64,000 nt of DNA from NCBI GenBank assembly GCA_004376055.2, contig CP049016.1, positions 186,001 through 250,000 of the forward strand, written 5' to 3'. Positions within the stretch are counted from its first letter, which is position 1. Every line of letters starts with the position of its first letter. The notes under the pieces were generated by a model that saw only the letters and a program-made list of their open reading frames with translations, was not told where the DNA came from and did not search any database. The position numbers and the translations under genes were made by a program. Source of the stretch: Nitrospirales bacterium LBB_01. GTDB taxonomy: Bacteria; Nitrospirota; Thermodesulfovibrionia; Thermodesulfovibrionales; Magnetobacteriaceae. Shown in pieces: positions 52,871 to 61,282 of the stretch.

Positions 52871-53785
52871 TTACACGTAGGTAAGCCAGTGCCCGTACTT
52901 GCTGAGCTTTCCTTTTACTGTATCAAAATAAAGAGATTGCAGCTTTTTTGTGATTTCACCGGGGCAGCCGCGCCCTATCTTGCGGTTGTCAACCTCGCGG
53001 ATTGGAGTTATCTCTGAAGCGGTGCCGGTAAAGAAAGCCTCCTCCGCTATATATAACTCATCTCTGGTAAATCTGGCCTCTACAATTTCTATGTTTTCAT
53101 CTTTGGCCATTTTCATAATGGTGTCTCTTGTGATTCCCTCTAAAATAGATGTAAGCGGGGTTGTTTTAATCAAGCCGTTTCTAACCACAAATATGTTCTC
53201 GGCAGAGCCCTCAGACACGTATCCCTCAGTGTCCAGAAGCAGAGCCTCTTCGTAACCCATTGAAATTGCCTCTTTTTTGGCTAGCTGGCTGTTTACGTAA
53301 TATCCGCTCACTTTTGCCCTTGTCATATTAGAGTTAACATGGCTTCTTATGTAGGACGACACTTTTATGGAAATCCCCTTTGTCAGACCCTCTTCGCCAA
53401 GGTACTTGCCCCACGGCCACGCAGCTATCGCCACACTTATCGGATTGCCCTTAGGATACAACCCCATCATGCCATAGCCAATATATACAAAAGGTCTTAT
53501 ATAACCCTCATCCAGCTTGTTAACTTTCACAACATCAATTATCGCCTGTTCAATCTCCTCAGGTCTATACGGAATCTCTATCTGACAGATGTGCGAGGAA
53601 TCATAAAGGCGCTGAACATGCTCTTTTAATCTGAATATGGCTGGCCCTTTGTCTGTTTTGTAACACCGGATTCCCTCAAAAACCCCAAGCCCGTAGTGCA
53701 AGGTATGAGTCAGTATGTGAACATTGGCATCGTCCCATTTTACGAACTTGCCGTCCATCCAAATCTTATCAGTCTTACTAATCAC
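52871..53785 (-). CDS. ilvE: Branched-chain amino acid aminotransferase
   Basis: PLP enzyme of valine, leucine and isoleucine synthesis, 304 aa. [16 protein letters not shown], the lysine region [12 protein letters not shown]-like [29 protein letters not shown] and [12 protein letters not shown] are typical. It is separate from ilvD (46.9 kb). Confidence 0.95.
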   Translation of the reverse strand: MISKTDKIWMDGKFVKWDDANVHILTHTLHYGLGVFEGIRCYKTDKGPAIFRLKEHVQRLYDSSHICQIEIPYRPEEIEQAIIDVVKVNKLDEGYIRPFVYIGYGMMGLYPKGNPISVAIAAWPWGKYLGEEGLTKGISIKVSSYIRSHVNSNMTRAKVSGYYVNSQLAKKEAISMGYEEALLLDTEGYVSEGSAENIFVVRNGLIKTTPLTSILEGITRDTIMKMAKDENIEIVEARFTRDELYIAEEAFFTGTASEITPIREVDNRKIGRGCPGEITKKLQSLYFDTVKGKLSKYGHWLTYV

Positions 53786-53836
53786 AGCATCTTTTTATAC
53801 CAGCATTTGATATAGTTTGTCAAGTCCATGTATTGG

Positions 53837-53877
53837 AAAAAAAAAGAGGGTTTTTGTACAGCAACCCTCTTTTTTTA
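53837..53877. terminator. Bidirectional Rho-independent terminator
   Basis: An 8 bp stem AGAGGGTT/AACCCTCT (53845-53852 and 53863-53870) is flanked by an A run on the left and a T run on the right. On the minus strand it ends the dsrC-M-K-cytochrome operon right after the cytochrome gene, separating it from ilvE. Confidence 0.85.
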
Positions 53878-53899
53878 TGACTATGTTGTTAAGGTAAAC

Positions 53900-54418
53900 T
53901 TACTTATCAATTTTCCTTATGTTAGCGTTTAAATGGCACTTATTACAGAAATTATCCGGCTCAATGTGACAGGCAAGACACTCATCAAGCTTAGCCTTTC
54001 CGGTAATAATGTAAGTGTCATGTGTGTAGCGCCATTCATTTGGCGGCATATGGTAGTCAGGCGCAGGAATGTCTTTATTTACCTCAAGACCAAGTACCTC
54101 ATTATAAGGCTTGTCAACAGAGACTTTAGGAGCGCCGACATATTCGTGGCACTTGTTACAAAAGTTTTTTGGCTCTGTGTGACAGGGCAGACAAGCATTT
54201 TGCGGAATCTGCCCTGATTTAAGCAGATTCATATGATTTTTTCTTACATTGGAGGTTGGAACATGGTACCACGGCAAAAGATTAACATTCGCAGGCACCG
54301 TAAGGGCATACTCACCAGCGCCGTTAGCGGCAGGCGGCTCCTGTTTGGAGCAAGCGGAAATCGCAAACATTGCCGCCAATATGGCAAATAACAGAATTAT
54401 CTTCATTGAGCTTTTCAT
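53900..54418 (-). CDS. Tetrahaem cytochrome c lipoprotein of the Dsr module (DsrJ-like)
   Basis: A 172 aa periplasmic cytochrome. The signal peptide has a lipobox-like AISAC, so it is probably a lipoprotein. Four CxxCH sites occur as two repeats: CLPCHTEPKNFCNKCH and CLACHIEPDNFCNKCH. Canonical DsrJ has three haems, one with an unusual Cys ligand; here no Cys remains outside the haem and lipobox sites. Its position directly after the DsrK-like gene (start one base after the K stop) argues it takes the DsrJ place, but a TmcA-like origin is possible. No dsrO or dsrP follows. Confidence 0.82.
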   Translation of the reverse strand: MKSSMKIILLFAILAAMFAISACSKQEPPAANGAGEYALTVPANVNLLPWYHVPTSNVRKNHMNLLKSGQIPQNACLPCHTEPKNFCNKCHEYVGAPKVSVDKPYNEVLGLEVNKDIPAPDYHMPPNEWRYTHDTYIITGKAKLDECLACHIEPDNFCNKCHLNANIRKIDK

Positions 54419-56014
54419 CTATATGCCCTCCTTCGCTCCAAGCACTATGGCCCGTCCCACAAGTTGGTGAATTCCACCTACCTCCTCCATGGCTATACCA
54501 TAGGTGGGAAACATTTTACTCAGCTGTGCCTTACATATGGCACAAATCAGGGCTACAAAGTTTACACCCTTTTCACGCTTGGCATACGAATATGCCTGCA
54601 TACGAGGAATGGCGCCCTTAACTCTGGTAGCTATCATATCGTCGCCCAAAAGTCCCTGACCGGCACCGCAACAGAACGTCCTTTCCTTAATTGTATTCTC
54701 CGGCATATCTTCAAAGCGATTACACACACCGCGTATTACTCCACGTGGGATTTCAAACTGACCATACTTTGTGCCGCCCATCTCAAGCCCTCTTGCTACC
54801 TGACATGAGTCGTGCATTGTGACCACAAACTCATCGTTTGCCGTCTTGTCAATTTTTAAGGCCCCGCGGTTTAGCAAATCCAAAGTAAACTCGCATATAT
54901 GCTGAGGACGAGGATATCTGGAATCAAGCCAGTCAAACGGACCAAACATCGTGTTACTGTATGAGGAGAGCACTCTCCACATGTGGCCGCACTCGCCGCC
55001 GATTACCCGTTTTACTTTCAAATCACGGGCTGCCTCCCAGATACGTTTATTAATCTTTTTCATATTTCCATAGTTATGCACAAACATGCCAAAATTGCCG
55101 CCCTCTGAGGCATGTGTGCTCATAGTCCAGCTAATACCGGCCTGATGAAACACCTTTGCATAGCCATACAGTGATTCTATGTGAGGGGATGCAAAGAAGT
55201 CGGCAGAAGGAGTAACAAACAGCACGTCCGCTCCTTCTTCATCTATCGGTATCCTTATGTCAGGAATCTCAGTTGTCTCCTGCAGCTCATCCTGCACAAA
55301 TTCAAGCGCATTAACAATTGCATTTTGCTGCATACCAAGGTTGTTTCCAATGTTTTGGGCTTTGTCAATAATCTCATGCATGTACTTTTGCACAAGCCCC
55401 ACACTGTTTAGAATCTCTCTTGCCGCCATTGTGATTTCAGCCGTATCGATACCAGAAGGGCAAAATACCGCACACCGCCTGCACTCCGAACACTGATAAA
55501 AATACGTGTACCACATGGCAAGCAACTCTTCACTTAAGTCGGAGCCGTTAACAAATTTGCTCCCAAGCAGCTTTCCCTGCCATGTGAAATATCTGCGATA
55601 CACTTTCCGCATTAACTCGGCACGAGCCACAGGCATGTTGTTTGGGTCAGCGGTTCCTATAAAGTAGTGGCATTTATCTGTACACGCTCCGCACCGTACA
55701 CATATATCTAAGAAAAGTTTGACTGAGCGGTACTTTTTCAAAATCTCGTCCATCTTTTTCAGAAAGACTTCTTTCCAGTTTGGAACTAGGCCGCCAATGG
55801 GATACCCTAACCTCTGAAGAGGTTCTATCGCCGTTAGGAGCTGTGGTTTCACATCTATGAAAGAATTCGGCTTTATGCACGGAACTTTTATTTCGCCAGT
55901 TAACTCTACTGGCTTTTCTTTTATCTTGACATATTTAATCAGCGCCTGAACACGTGCATTGGCATCATTTGCGTCTCCCTGAGCGCTGCTGTCGGTAGTT
56001 TTATCATCAGCCAT
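54419..56014 (-). CDS. dsrK: DsrK-like HdrD-family iron-sulfur protein
   Basis: Cytoplasmic catalytic subunit thought to act on DsrC disulfide/trisulfide, 531 aa. Two 4Fe4S motifs, CVRCGACTDKC (about residue 106) and CSECRRCAVFC (about 174), precede the HdrD-like CCG region with GGECGHMW, HDSCQVARG, CCGAGQGL and ICAICKAQL, which would bind the non-cubane cluster. The length resembles DsrK of Allochromatium. It follows dsrM by 18 bases. TmcB is the main alternative. Confidence 0.9.
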   Translation of the reverse strand: MADDKTTDSSAQGDANDANARVQALIKYVKIKEKPVELTGEIKVPCIKPNSFIDVKPQLLTAIEPLQRLGYPIGGLVPNWKEVFLKKMDEILKKYRSVKLFLDICVRCGACTDKCHYFIGTADPNNMPVARAELMRKVYRRYFTWQGKLLGSKFVNGSDLSEELLAMWYTYFYQCSECRRCAVFCPSGIDTAEITMAAREILNSVGLVQKYMHEIIDKAQNIGNNLGMQQNAIVNALEFVQDELQETTEIPDIRIPIDEEGADVLFVTPSADFFASPHIESLYGYAKVFHQAGISWTMSTHASEGGNFGMFVHNYGNMKKINKRIWEAARDLKVKRVIGGECGHMWRVLSSYSNTMFGPFDWLDSRYPRPQHICEFTLDLLNRGALKIDKTANDEFVVTMHDSCQVARGLEMGGTKYGQFEIPRGVIRGVCNRFEDMPENTIKERTFCCGAGQGLLGDDMIATRVKGAIPRMQAYSYAKREKGVNFVALICAICKAQLSKMFPTYGIAMEEVGGIHQLVGRAIVLGAKEGI

Positions 56015-56032
56015 TATATGTTTTAACCTCCT

Positions 56033-56797
56033 TTAAGAATTATCCCAGGGATTGACGTGTTTGACGTCTCTTGGGTTGTTAACCATGTTCCTTGTCGGGC
56101 TGAAGAAGTAACCGGCAGAGTGCATCAACTTGCTGAACGGGAAATACATAAGTAAAAAGCAGACGAGGCTTAGGTGACACATAAAGACAACGTTACCTGG
56201 CGCCACAGCCGGATGCATACCCAACATGTGAAGCGGAGCCTTGACGTCCATAAGCTCCATAACAAACCTGTTAACGGCTACAATGTCCGGCCTGAAAGGT
56301 TCATGACGCAAAAGAATTCCTGTAAACACTATGCCAATTATCACAAGGAGTACAAAGTAATCGGCAAGAGAAGTTACATAGGCTGTCCTCTCATCTAAAG
56401 CCCTTCTGATAACAAGCAATACAAGGGATAAGAGGAGTACAACAGACAAAAACATGGCTGCGCCCCCTAATGCCACTATGCACTCCGGTACCGGATGTAT
56501 GAAATACCTTAAATGCCGAATAATCATCAATAGGAAAGTGAAGTGGAAAATCCACCCGGTTATAAACAGAAACGTCGTTCCCTTAGACAGACTTCTAAAA
56601 AATAACACGTCCCCTGCCATCCTCAATATTACACCTGAAAGGGTGGTTGGCTGTGGTGTTTGCGGTATTTTCAGAGGTTGAGGCGTCTTGTAGTATTCAC
56701 AATAGACCTTATAAATGAACCCTAAGGCGAATACGGAACAGCCAACATACACGATTGTGTTCATGTACATATTCATTATAAATGTTATGCCCGTCAT
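56033..56797 (-). CDS. dsrM: DsrM-like membrane cytochrome b (NarI-like)
   Basis: Inner-membrane dihaem cytochrome b, 254 aa with about five to six helices. GWIFHFTFLLMIIRHLRYF supplies His ligands, with others in VFMCHLSLVCF. The short length is like DsrM of sulfur oxidisers (about 250 aa) rather than the longer proteins of some sulfate reducers. It would exchange electrons between the quinone pool and DsrK. A 113-base gap with a hairpin separates it from dsrC. Confidence 0.88.
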   Translation of the reverse strand: MTGITFIMNMYMNTIVYVGCSVFALGFIYKVYCEYYKTPQPLKIPQTPQPTTLSGVILRMAGDVLFFRSLSKGTTFLFITGWIFHFTFLLMIIRHLRYFIHPVPECIVALGGAAMFLSVVLLLSLVLLVIRRALDERTAYVTSLADYFVLLVIIGIVFTGILLRHEPFRPDIVAVNRFVMELMDVKAPLHMLGMHPAVAPGNVVFMCHLSLVCFLLMYFPFSKLMHSAGYFFSPTRNMVNNPRDVKHVNPWDNS

Positions 56798-56838
56798 CGC
56801 ACGATCCTTACTTTGAATAGATTTTTACTCTAACTGAA

Positions 56839-56865
56839 AGCGCCTGATAGAAACTACCAGGCGCT
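56839..56865. promoter_or_regulatory. Intercistronic hairpin between dsrC and dsrM
   Basis: An 8 bp perfect stem AGCGCCTG/CAGGCGCT with an 11-base loop, not followed by a T run on either strand. It could stabilise the dsrC message end or attenuate read-through into dsrM. Confidence 0.5.
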
Positions 56866-56910
56866 CCTTTACTCTGTCACAGTGCTAAAACACACGCCCT
56901 GCTGTTTTTT

Positions 56911-57246
56911 TTATACGCAGCCGGTAGGCTTAGGAAGACCAGCATAACGACACGCCTGCTTTGCAGGACCATCTGGAAACAACTGATACAGGTACTTGGT
57001 GTTGCCCTTGTCTGCACCCATCGTCTTTTTAATCTCCTTGACCAATATCTTAATCATAGGAGCTATCTGATACTGCTGATAGTACGACCTTAAAAAATTA
57101 ATGACCTCCCAGTGCGCATCTGTCAAATCAAGGCTGTCCTCTGTGGCCAACATCTTTGCCACACCCTCAGACCAGTCATTTAGGTTTGTCAGATACCCAT
57201 CCTCGTCAAGCTCTATGCTCTTACCATCACAACTAATTGAACGCAT
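56911..57246 (-). CDS. dsrC: DsrC sulfur-carrier protein
   Basis: A 111 aa DsrC. Both functional cysteines are present on the C-terminal arm: Cys99 and penultimate Cys110, ten residues apart (ACRYAGLPKPTGCV), the hallmark of true DsrC rather than TusE, which has only the last. DsrC carries sulfur to or from sulfite reductase and is the substrate of DsrMK. GGAGG ribosome site upstream. It leads the dsrM-dsrK-cytochrome genes. No DsrAB is in the window. Confidence 0.95.
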   Translation of the reverse strand: MRSISCDGKSIELDEDGYLTNLNDWSEGVAKMLATEDSLDLTDAHWEVINFLRSYYQQYQIAPMIKILVKEIKKTMGADKGNTKYLYQLFPDGPAKQACRYAGLPKPTGCV

Positions 57247-57363
57247 ACAAAACCTCCTGCTTTTTTAAATTAAACTCCGGGAAACTCCCTATTTTTCACA
57301 GTTGTAAATTTGTCCGGTACGATTACCCCTTAAACCTTAATATACCACTGAGGACATCGTCAA

Positions 57364-57399
57364 ATAAAATAAATTGATATGTTTATCAATTTATTTTAT
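57364..57399. promoter_or_regulatory. Perfect 16 bp-arm AT-rich palindrome upstream of dsrC
   Basis: Arms ATAAAATAAATTGATA and its exact complement flank TGTT. It lies 118 bases before the dsrC start and 39 bases after the zinc-ribbon gene stop. It could be an operator for the dsr operon or a weak terminator of the upstream operon; there is no T run. Confidence 0.6.
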
Positions 57400-57437
57400 C
57401 ACAAGCAAAACCAAAGCCCTGCAGCCTCTAAAACCAC

Positions 57438-57815
57438 CTAATCCTTCAACTTTAAAAACAGCATGTTGCCATTTTTTTCATACGGCCCTCTGCCATTTGT
57501 CTTAGACGACAGTGTGTGTGTCTGGGGAACATAGCTTAAATAAGTGCATGAGTAGTCCACATCCTCAGTCAGTGAAAGTGCTAAATCCCAGTCCTCTTTG
57601 CACGCATAAGCAAGGGCGTCCATAAATGCATTACCCATATCTTTTTGTGTGGGGTCATGCACATAGACAGCGCCACAGCTGCACTGTCCGCCAGTAAAAG
57701 AGCCAAGTAAGGTAGGCACATTCTCAGGTCTCCCGAAAAACTGCCTGCAAAACGGACACCTTGGTTCAGTCAGAACACTTTTGTCCTCTCTTATTTTATT
57801 ACCAAAACGCGCCAC
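57438..57815 (-). CDS. Zinc-ribbon protein of unknown function
   Basis: A 125 aa protein with an N-terminal zinc ribbon (RCPFCRQFF then QCSCGAVYVHD) and an alpha/beta remainder. GTG start 2 bases after the HNH stop codon region. I do not recognise it; the conserved-looking DALAYACKEDWDLALSL segment suggests a folded domain. It is last in the rpsF operon. Confidence 0.65.
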   Translation of the reverse strand: MARFGNKIREDKSVLTEPRCPFCRQFFGRPENVPTLLGSFTGGQCSCGAVYVHDPTQKDMGNAFMDALAYACKEDWDLALSLTEDVDYSCTYLSYVPQTHTLSSKTNGRGPYEKNGNMLFLKLKD

Positions 57816-57819
57816 CTTG

Positions 57820-58125
57820 TTACACCAATGACTCCATGCCTTTCAGTCTTTCCATATACTCAGTCCAGTCAACTGTTAGCTGAGAATTTTTCTTGGTGTT
57901 ACAGTTTCTACAGGCGGCCACAATGTTTTCCCGTGCTGACATGCCGCCCTTTGAAAGCGGTATCAAGTGGTCCATGGTAAGCTCGGTGGCAGGGAATTTG
58001 AGGCCGCAGTAGTAACAGACGCCATCAGTGAGTTTCCTCATCCACCATCGTGTTTTTCTTAACCTTCGCGCCTTCTCTTTCTCACGTTTTGCAAAATCCT
58101 CATGAGAAAGCAACAACTTTCTCAC
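57820..58125 (-). CDS. HNH endonuclease family protein
   Basis: A 101 aa HNH protein with CYYCGLKFP and CRNCNTKK zinc pairs and the MDHLIPLSKGG core. The N-terminus is very basic (KREKEKARRLRKTRWW). GTG start overlapping the DUF507 stop (GTGA). Role unknown; not part of an obvious phage or restriction locus. Confidence 0.88.
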   Translation of the reverse strand: MRKLLLSHEDFAKREKEKARRLRKTRWWMRKLTDGVCYYCGLKFPATELTMDHLIPLSKGGMSARENIVAACRNCNTKKNSQLTVDWTEYMERLKGMESLV

Positions 58126-58406
58126 GTAAACGTTCCCCCTCGTCTTGCGCTTTCCTCTTCAAAAAACTTTCTATACATGATGTCCCATTCCTGAGTGCCC
58201 TCAGTTAGCCCCTTTTTTAGTGACTTAACTTTTTTCCTTACCGCTGCGTCAACATCCTGCCACACATTCAAGTGTGCTGTGAGTATAGATTTTATTGTCT
58301 TTCTGATTGCTGGTTCATCTGCAATGAGCTTTACCAGTTTTTTAGTCTTTAACCCTGTTACAACTATGTGCGACAGGTGGGATACTTTATCATCGGAGAG
58401 CATCAT
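58122..58406 (-). CDS. DUF507 family protein (second)
   Basis: A 94 aa helical protein, MMLSDDKVSHLSHIVVTGL at the start and the EWDIMYRKFFEEESARRGG tail typical of DUF507. It overlaps its paralogue by 4 bases. DUF507 genes commonly occur in pairs; function unknown. Confidence 0.82.
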   Translation of the reverse strand: MMLSDDKVSHLSHIVVTGLKTKKLVKLIADEPAIRKTIKSILTAHLNVWQDVDAAVRKKVKSLKKGLTEGTQEWDIMYRKFFEEESARRGGTFT

Positions 58407-58684
58407 ATGACGATGTTTCTCTCTCTTATTAACTTATGCTTAGTCATATCGAAGAGTTTTTTGTAGTCCATACGACCCTTCTCTATTTCAGGCTCATAGG
58501 ACTTTAGAAGCTCTCTGACCTCCTCGTTCACTCTATCTTCTGCCATAAGCTCATCCATCATAATATCCCTTACCTCACGCACCAGCTCTTCTTTGGTAAC
58601 AGCAGCTGTCACCAACCCATCCGTCAGCAACCTGCTAACTATATCTGCCGCTACAATTCCAACCCATGCCTTTTGTACTCTCAT
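58403..58684 (-). CDS. DUF507 family protein (first)
   Basis: A 93 aa helical, acidic protein starting [22 protein letters not shown] 58684 overlaps the rpsR stop (TAATG) and is chosen because upstream codons lie inside rpsR. Paralogue of the next gene. Confidence 0.82.
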   Translation of the reverse strand: MRVQKAWVGIVAADIVSRLLTDGLVTAAVTKEELVREVRDIMMDELMAEDRVNEEVRELLKSYEPEIEKGRMDYKKLFDMTKHKLIRERNIVI

Positions 58685-58938
58685 TATTTTTCCATAAAAG
58701 AAAGCATGGCAATATTTCTGGCACGTTTTACTGCAGTGGTAAGCTCCCTCTGATGCCCGGCGCATGTGCCTGTCATCCTGCTGGGAAGGATCTTCCCTCG
58801 TTCGGTAACATACGATCTAAGTGTCCGCATATCTTTGTAATCTATAAACGGAGTTTTTTCTGCACAAAACCTGCAAAACTTCTTTCTTGCAAACCTCTTA
58901 AACTTTGCCTGGTCTGCGCTCCTGCTCTTTTGAATCAT
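58684..58938 (-). CDS. rpsR: 30S ribosomal protein bS18
   Basis: An 84 aa bS18 with the [20 protein letters not shown] core and [20 protein letters not shown]. The extra Cys/CxxC (CRFC plus TCAGH) indicates the zinc-binding form. A roughly 12-residue longer N-terminus than E. coli. Part of rpsF-ssb-rpsR. Confidence 0.95.
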   Translation of the reverse strand: MIQKSRSADQAKFKRFARKKFCRFCAEKTPFIDYKDMRTLRSYVTERGKILPSRMTGTCAGHQRELTTAVKRARNIAMLSFMEK

Positions 58939-58976
58939 CTCTTTACGCTCCTCATAGCTGTTTTTCCAATCTCTAT

Positions 58977-59369
58977 CTAAAATGGCTCAAGGTCGGTCAT
59001 CTCATCCGGCGCTGAAAAACCATCCTGACTTCCTTTGAAGGACTCTCCCCCTCTTTTAGGTAAAAACTTAATTGTCTGGGATACTACTTCAAACTTGCTC
59101 CTCTTTTGTCCCTCAGACTCCCAGCGCCGCTCCCTGAGCCGTCCCTCTACCAACACCGGATTTCCTTTGTTAAGGTACTGACCGCAGGCCTCTGCTTGTT
59201 TTCCAAAAACGGAAACATCAATAAACAACGTCTCCTCTTTCCACTCGTCTCCCTGCTTAATTCTTGTATTAATTGCGATGGCAAAACTGGCAACCGCCAA
59301 CCCCTGTCCTGTGTACCGAATCTCAGGGTCCCTTGTCAGATTTCCAACAAATATTACTTTGTTAAACAT
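58977..59369 (-). CDS. ssb: Single-stranded DNA-binding protein
   Basis: A 130 aa SSB: OB fold starting [19 protein letters not shown], flexible linker, acidic tip DLEPF for partner binding. Sits between rpsF and rpsR as in many bacteria. Confidence 0.95.
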   Translation of the reverse strand: MFNKVIFVGNLTRDPEIRYTGQGLAVASFAIAINTRIKQGDEWKEETLFIDVSVFGKQAEACGQYLNKGNPVLVEGRLRERRWESEGQKRSKFEVVSQTIKFLPKRGGESFKGSQDGFSAPDEMTDLEPF

Positions 59370-59375
59370 TGCCAG

Positions 59376-59750
59376 TTATTCCGTTTTAGGCTCAGTCTCT
59401 GCTGCGGCCTCTTCTTTAGGCTGCTTACTTTTCAACGTTTCCTCAAGAGCATGAATTTCCTTTTTTTCCAGCTTGATTACCATAAACTTAAACACAGCGT
59501 CATATACCTTATAAAAACTCTCAAGGGCTTTCACTGCCGCAGGCGGAGACTTAAACGCAATAAAGATATAAAACCCCTTGTCTCTTTTGTTTATCGTGTA
59601 TGCAAGCTTCTTTCTGCCCCAGCGCTCTTTTTTTAGTACCTCACCGCTTGATTTCTCAATGACGTCTAAAATTTTCTTCTCTGCCGCTTCTATCGCTGCA
59701 TCATCCAAAGCTGCATCCAGTATTGCAATATTTTCGTAGTAATTCATCAA
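59376..59750 (-). CDS. rpsF: 30S ribosomal protein bS6
   Basis: A 124 aa bS6 with YYENIAILDAALDD, the KRDKGFYIFIAFKSPPAAV core and an acidic Ala/Glu-rich C-terminal tail. First gene of the ribosomal operon. Confidence 0.95.
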   Translation of the reverse strand: MMNYYENIAILDAALDDAAIEAAEKKILDVIEKSSGEVLKKERWGRKKLAYTINKRDKGFYIFIAFKSPPAAVKALESFYKVYDAVFKFMVIKLEKKEIHALEETLKSKQPKEEAAAETEPKTE

Positions 59751-59849
59751 CTAACCCCCGCCTTTATTTTAAACTATCCAAACATCAAGTGTTTTTTAAC
59801 ATAATTTATTAATAAAAATCAATATGAGTCTCTGACATTATTACACTTT

Positions 59850-61241
59850 TCATGAAGTCATCTGAAACTGTTTTGCCTTTGTACGCAGAGTGTTTCTGTT
59901 TATGCCGAGTATTCTTGAGGCTTTCAACTGATTTCCGGACGTTTCTTTGAGCGCTATGCTGATAAGTGCCTTTTCTACCTCATCCACTATAGTGCTGTAG
60001 AGATTACCGGAGTTTAACTCTGTTACATCCTGTAAATAATTAACAATTTTTTTCTCAAGAAATTCCGAAATAGAATACCGTGAAGTGTCGTAATATATCA
60101 TGTCTTTATATTGAATTTCGGTTTTTTTGGTTAAAATTGCCGCTCGCTTTACTGTCTCTTTTAACTCTTTGACATTGTCCGGCCAGTAGTGTTTCATGAA
60201 GTAATCTATAGCTGTGGTGCCGAATTTTTTGTCGCCGGTCTGATAACGCCTCGCATACTTTGCTAAAAAATACTCAGCTAAGGGAATAATATCTGCTTTT
60301 CTTTCCCTCAATGGCGGAACTCTGATCTCGCCATCTGCAAAGGCCTCGCGGAGTTCCTTTAAAAAAAGCCCCTTTCTTACAAGCTCCGGCAGATTTTGTC
60401 TTGATGACGCTATCACTCTGGCATCTGAGGAAAGCACCTCAGTTGAACCAGAGAGGCTGTGTGTTTTTATGAAATCAAGAAGTTTCTCTTGGAGAGTTGG
60501 CGTGAGGGCAGCTATTTCAGATATATACAGCGTACCGTTTGTTGAAAGAGCCATGGAGCCATAACCATAATAATTATGACCGGCAAAATTTCCTTCTTTC
60601 AAACCGAAAATCTCCTGCCACTGATGCTGTTCAGACATAGAATCGGCGTTTACTACCAAAAATCGTCCTGTTTTTCTTTGACTGAAGTAGTGTATAAACC
60701 TTGCAAGATTTCTCTTGCCAGTACCAGTTTCACCCAAAATCAGTACGGGAGCATCGCTGCCTGAAAGCCGCTCAGCATCCTTCAATGCTTTAAGAAACCT
60801 ATTGCTGCTCCCTATAACATCCCTGCCCTCTGGCACTGTGGCAACTCTTAGACCCTCTAACTCCTCCCTGAGCGCTGCCCTTTCCCAGGCCCTCTCTACA
60901 GCAGCCCGCAGCTCGTCAGGGTAAAAGGGTTTTTTCATACAAAAGAAAGCCCCTATCGCCAAAGCACTCATCGCATCATTTCGCTCAGCATCTTCATAGA
61001 GCACTATAATTTGTGCCGCAGGGGACATGGCCTTCACTTTGGTTAGAGTCTCAACTCCTGTGCCGTTTAGGTAAGAAAAATCAATAAGTGCTAATCGTAC
61101 CCCTTCAGTTAACTGTAGGGTAAGTTGAGCAACATCAGAAACATGACATAATCCACGACCACCCAAACCCGCAGCATCCTCAACAGCTCTTAGTGCTCCG
61201 GCATCTTTACCGACAAATAATATATCTCCTCTAACGCTCAT
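59850..61241 (-). CDS. Degenerate NtrC-type response regulator lacking GAFTGA
   Basis: A 463 aa receiver/AAA+/Fis-type HTH protein. The receiver has phosphoacceptor Asp54 and KP-like Lys103/104. The AAA+ domain keeps Walker A GETGTGK (170-176). The GAFTGA sigma54-contact loop reads GNFAGH (217-222), and Walker B reads GTLYISEI (236-243), Ser replacing the first acidic residue. The Arg-finger segment is rearranged (FLKELREAFADGEIRVPPLRER). The C-terminal HTH (about 428-463) is intact. It probably cannot remodel sigma54 holoenzyme and may act as a simple DNA-binding regulator. GGAGG precedes the ATG. Confidence 0.88.
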   Translation of the reverse strand: MSVRGDILFVGKDAGALRAVEDAAGLGGRGLCHVSDVAQLTLQLTEGVRLALIDFSYLNGTGVETLTKVKAMSPAAQIIVLYEDAERNDAMSALAIGAFFCMKKPFYPDELRAAVERAWERAALREELEGLRVATVPEGRDVIGSSNRFLKALKDAERLSGSDAPVLILGETGTGKRNLARFIHYFSQRKTGRFLVVNADSMSEQHQWQEIFGLKEGNFAGHNYYGYGSMALSTNGTLYISEIAALTPTLQEKLLDFIKTHSLSGSTEVLSSDARVIASSRQNLPELVRKGLFLKELREAFADGEIRVPPLRERKADIIPLAEYFLAKYARRYQTGDKKFGTTAIDYFMKHYWPDNVKELKETVKRAAILTKKTEIQYKDMIYYDTSRYSISEFLEKKIVNYLQDVTELNSGNLYSTIVDEVEKALISIALKETSGNQLKASRILGINRNTLRTKAKQFQMTS

Positions 61242-61282
61242 ACCCTCCGGCTGCCCTGTTGTTCACTTTACGCTTATTCCAG

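Noticed and set aside
56911-57246. TusE (tRNA thiolation) rather than DsrC
   Set aside because: Both C-terminal cysteines with ten residues between are present; TusE lacks the first.
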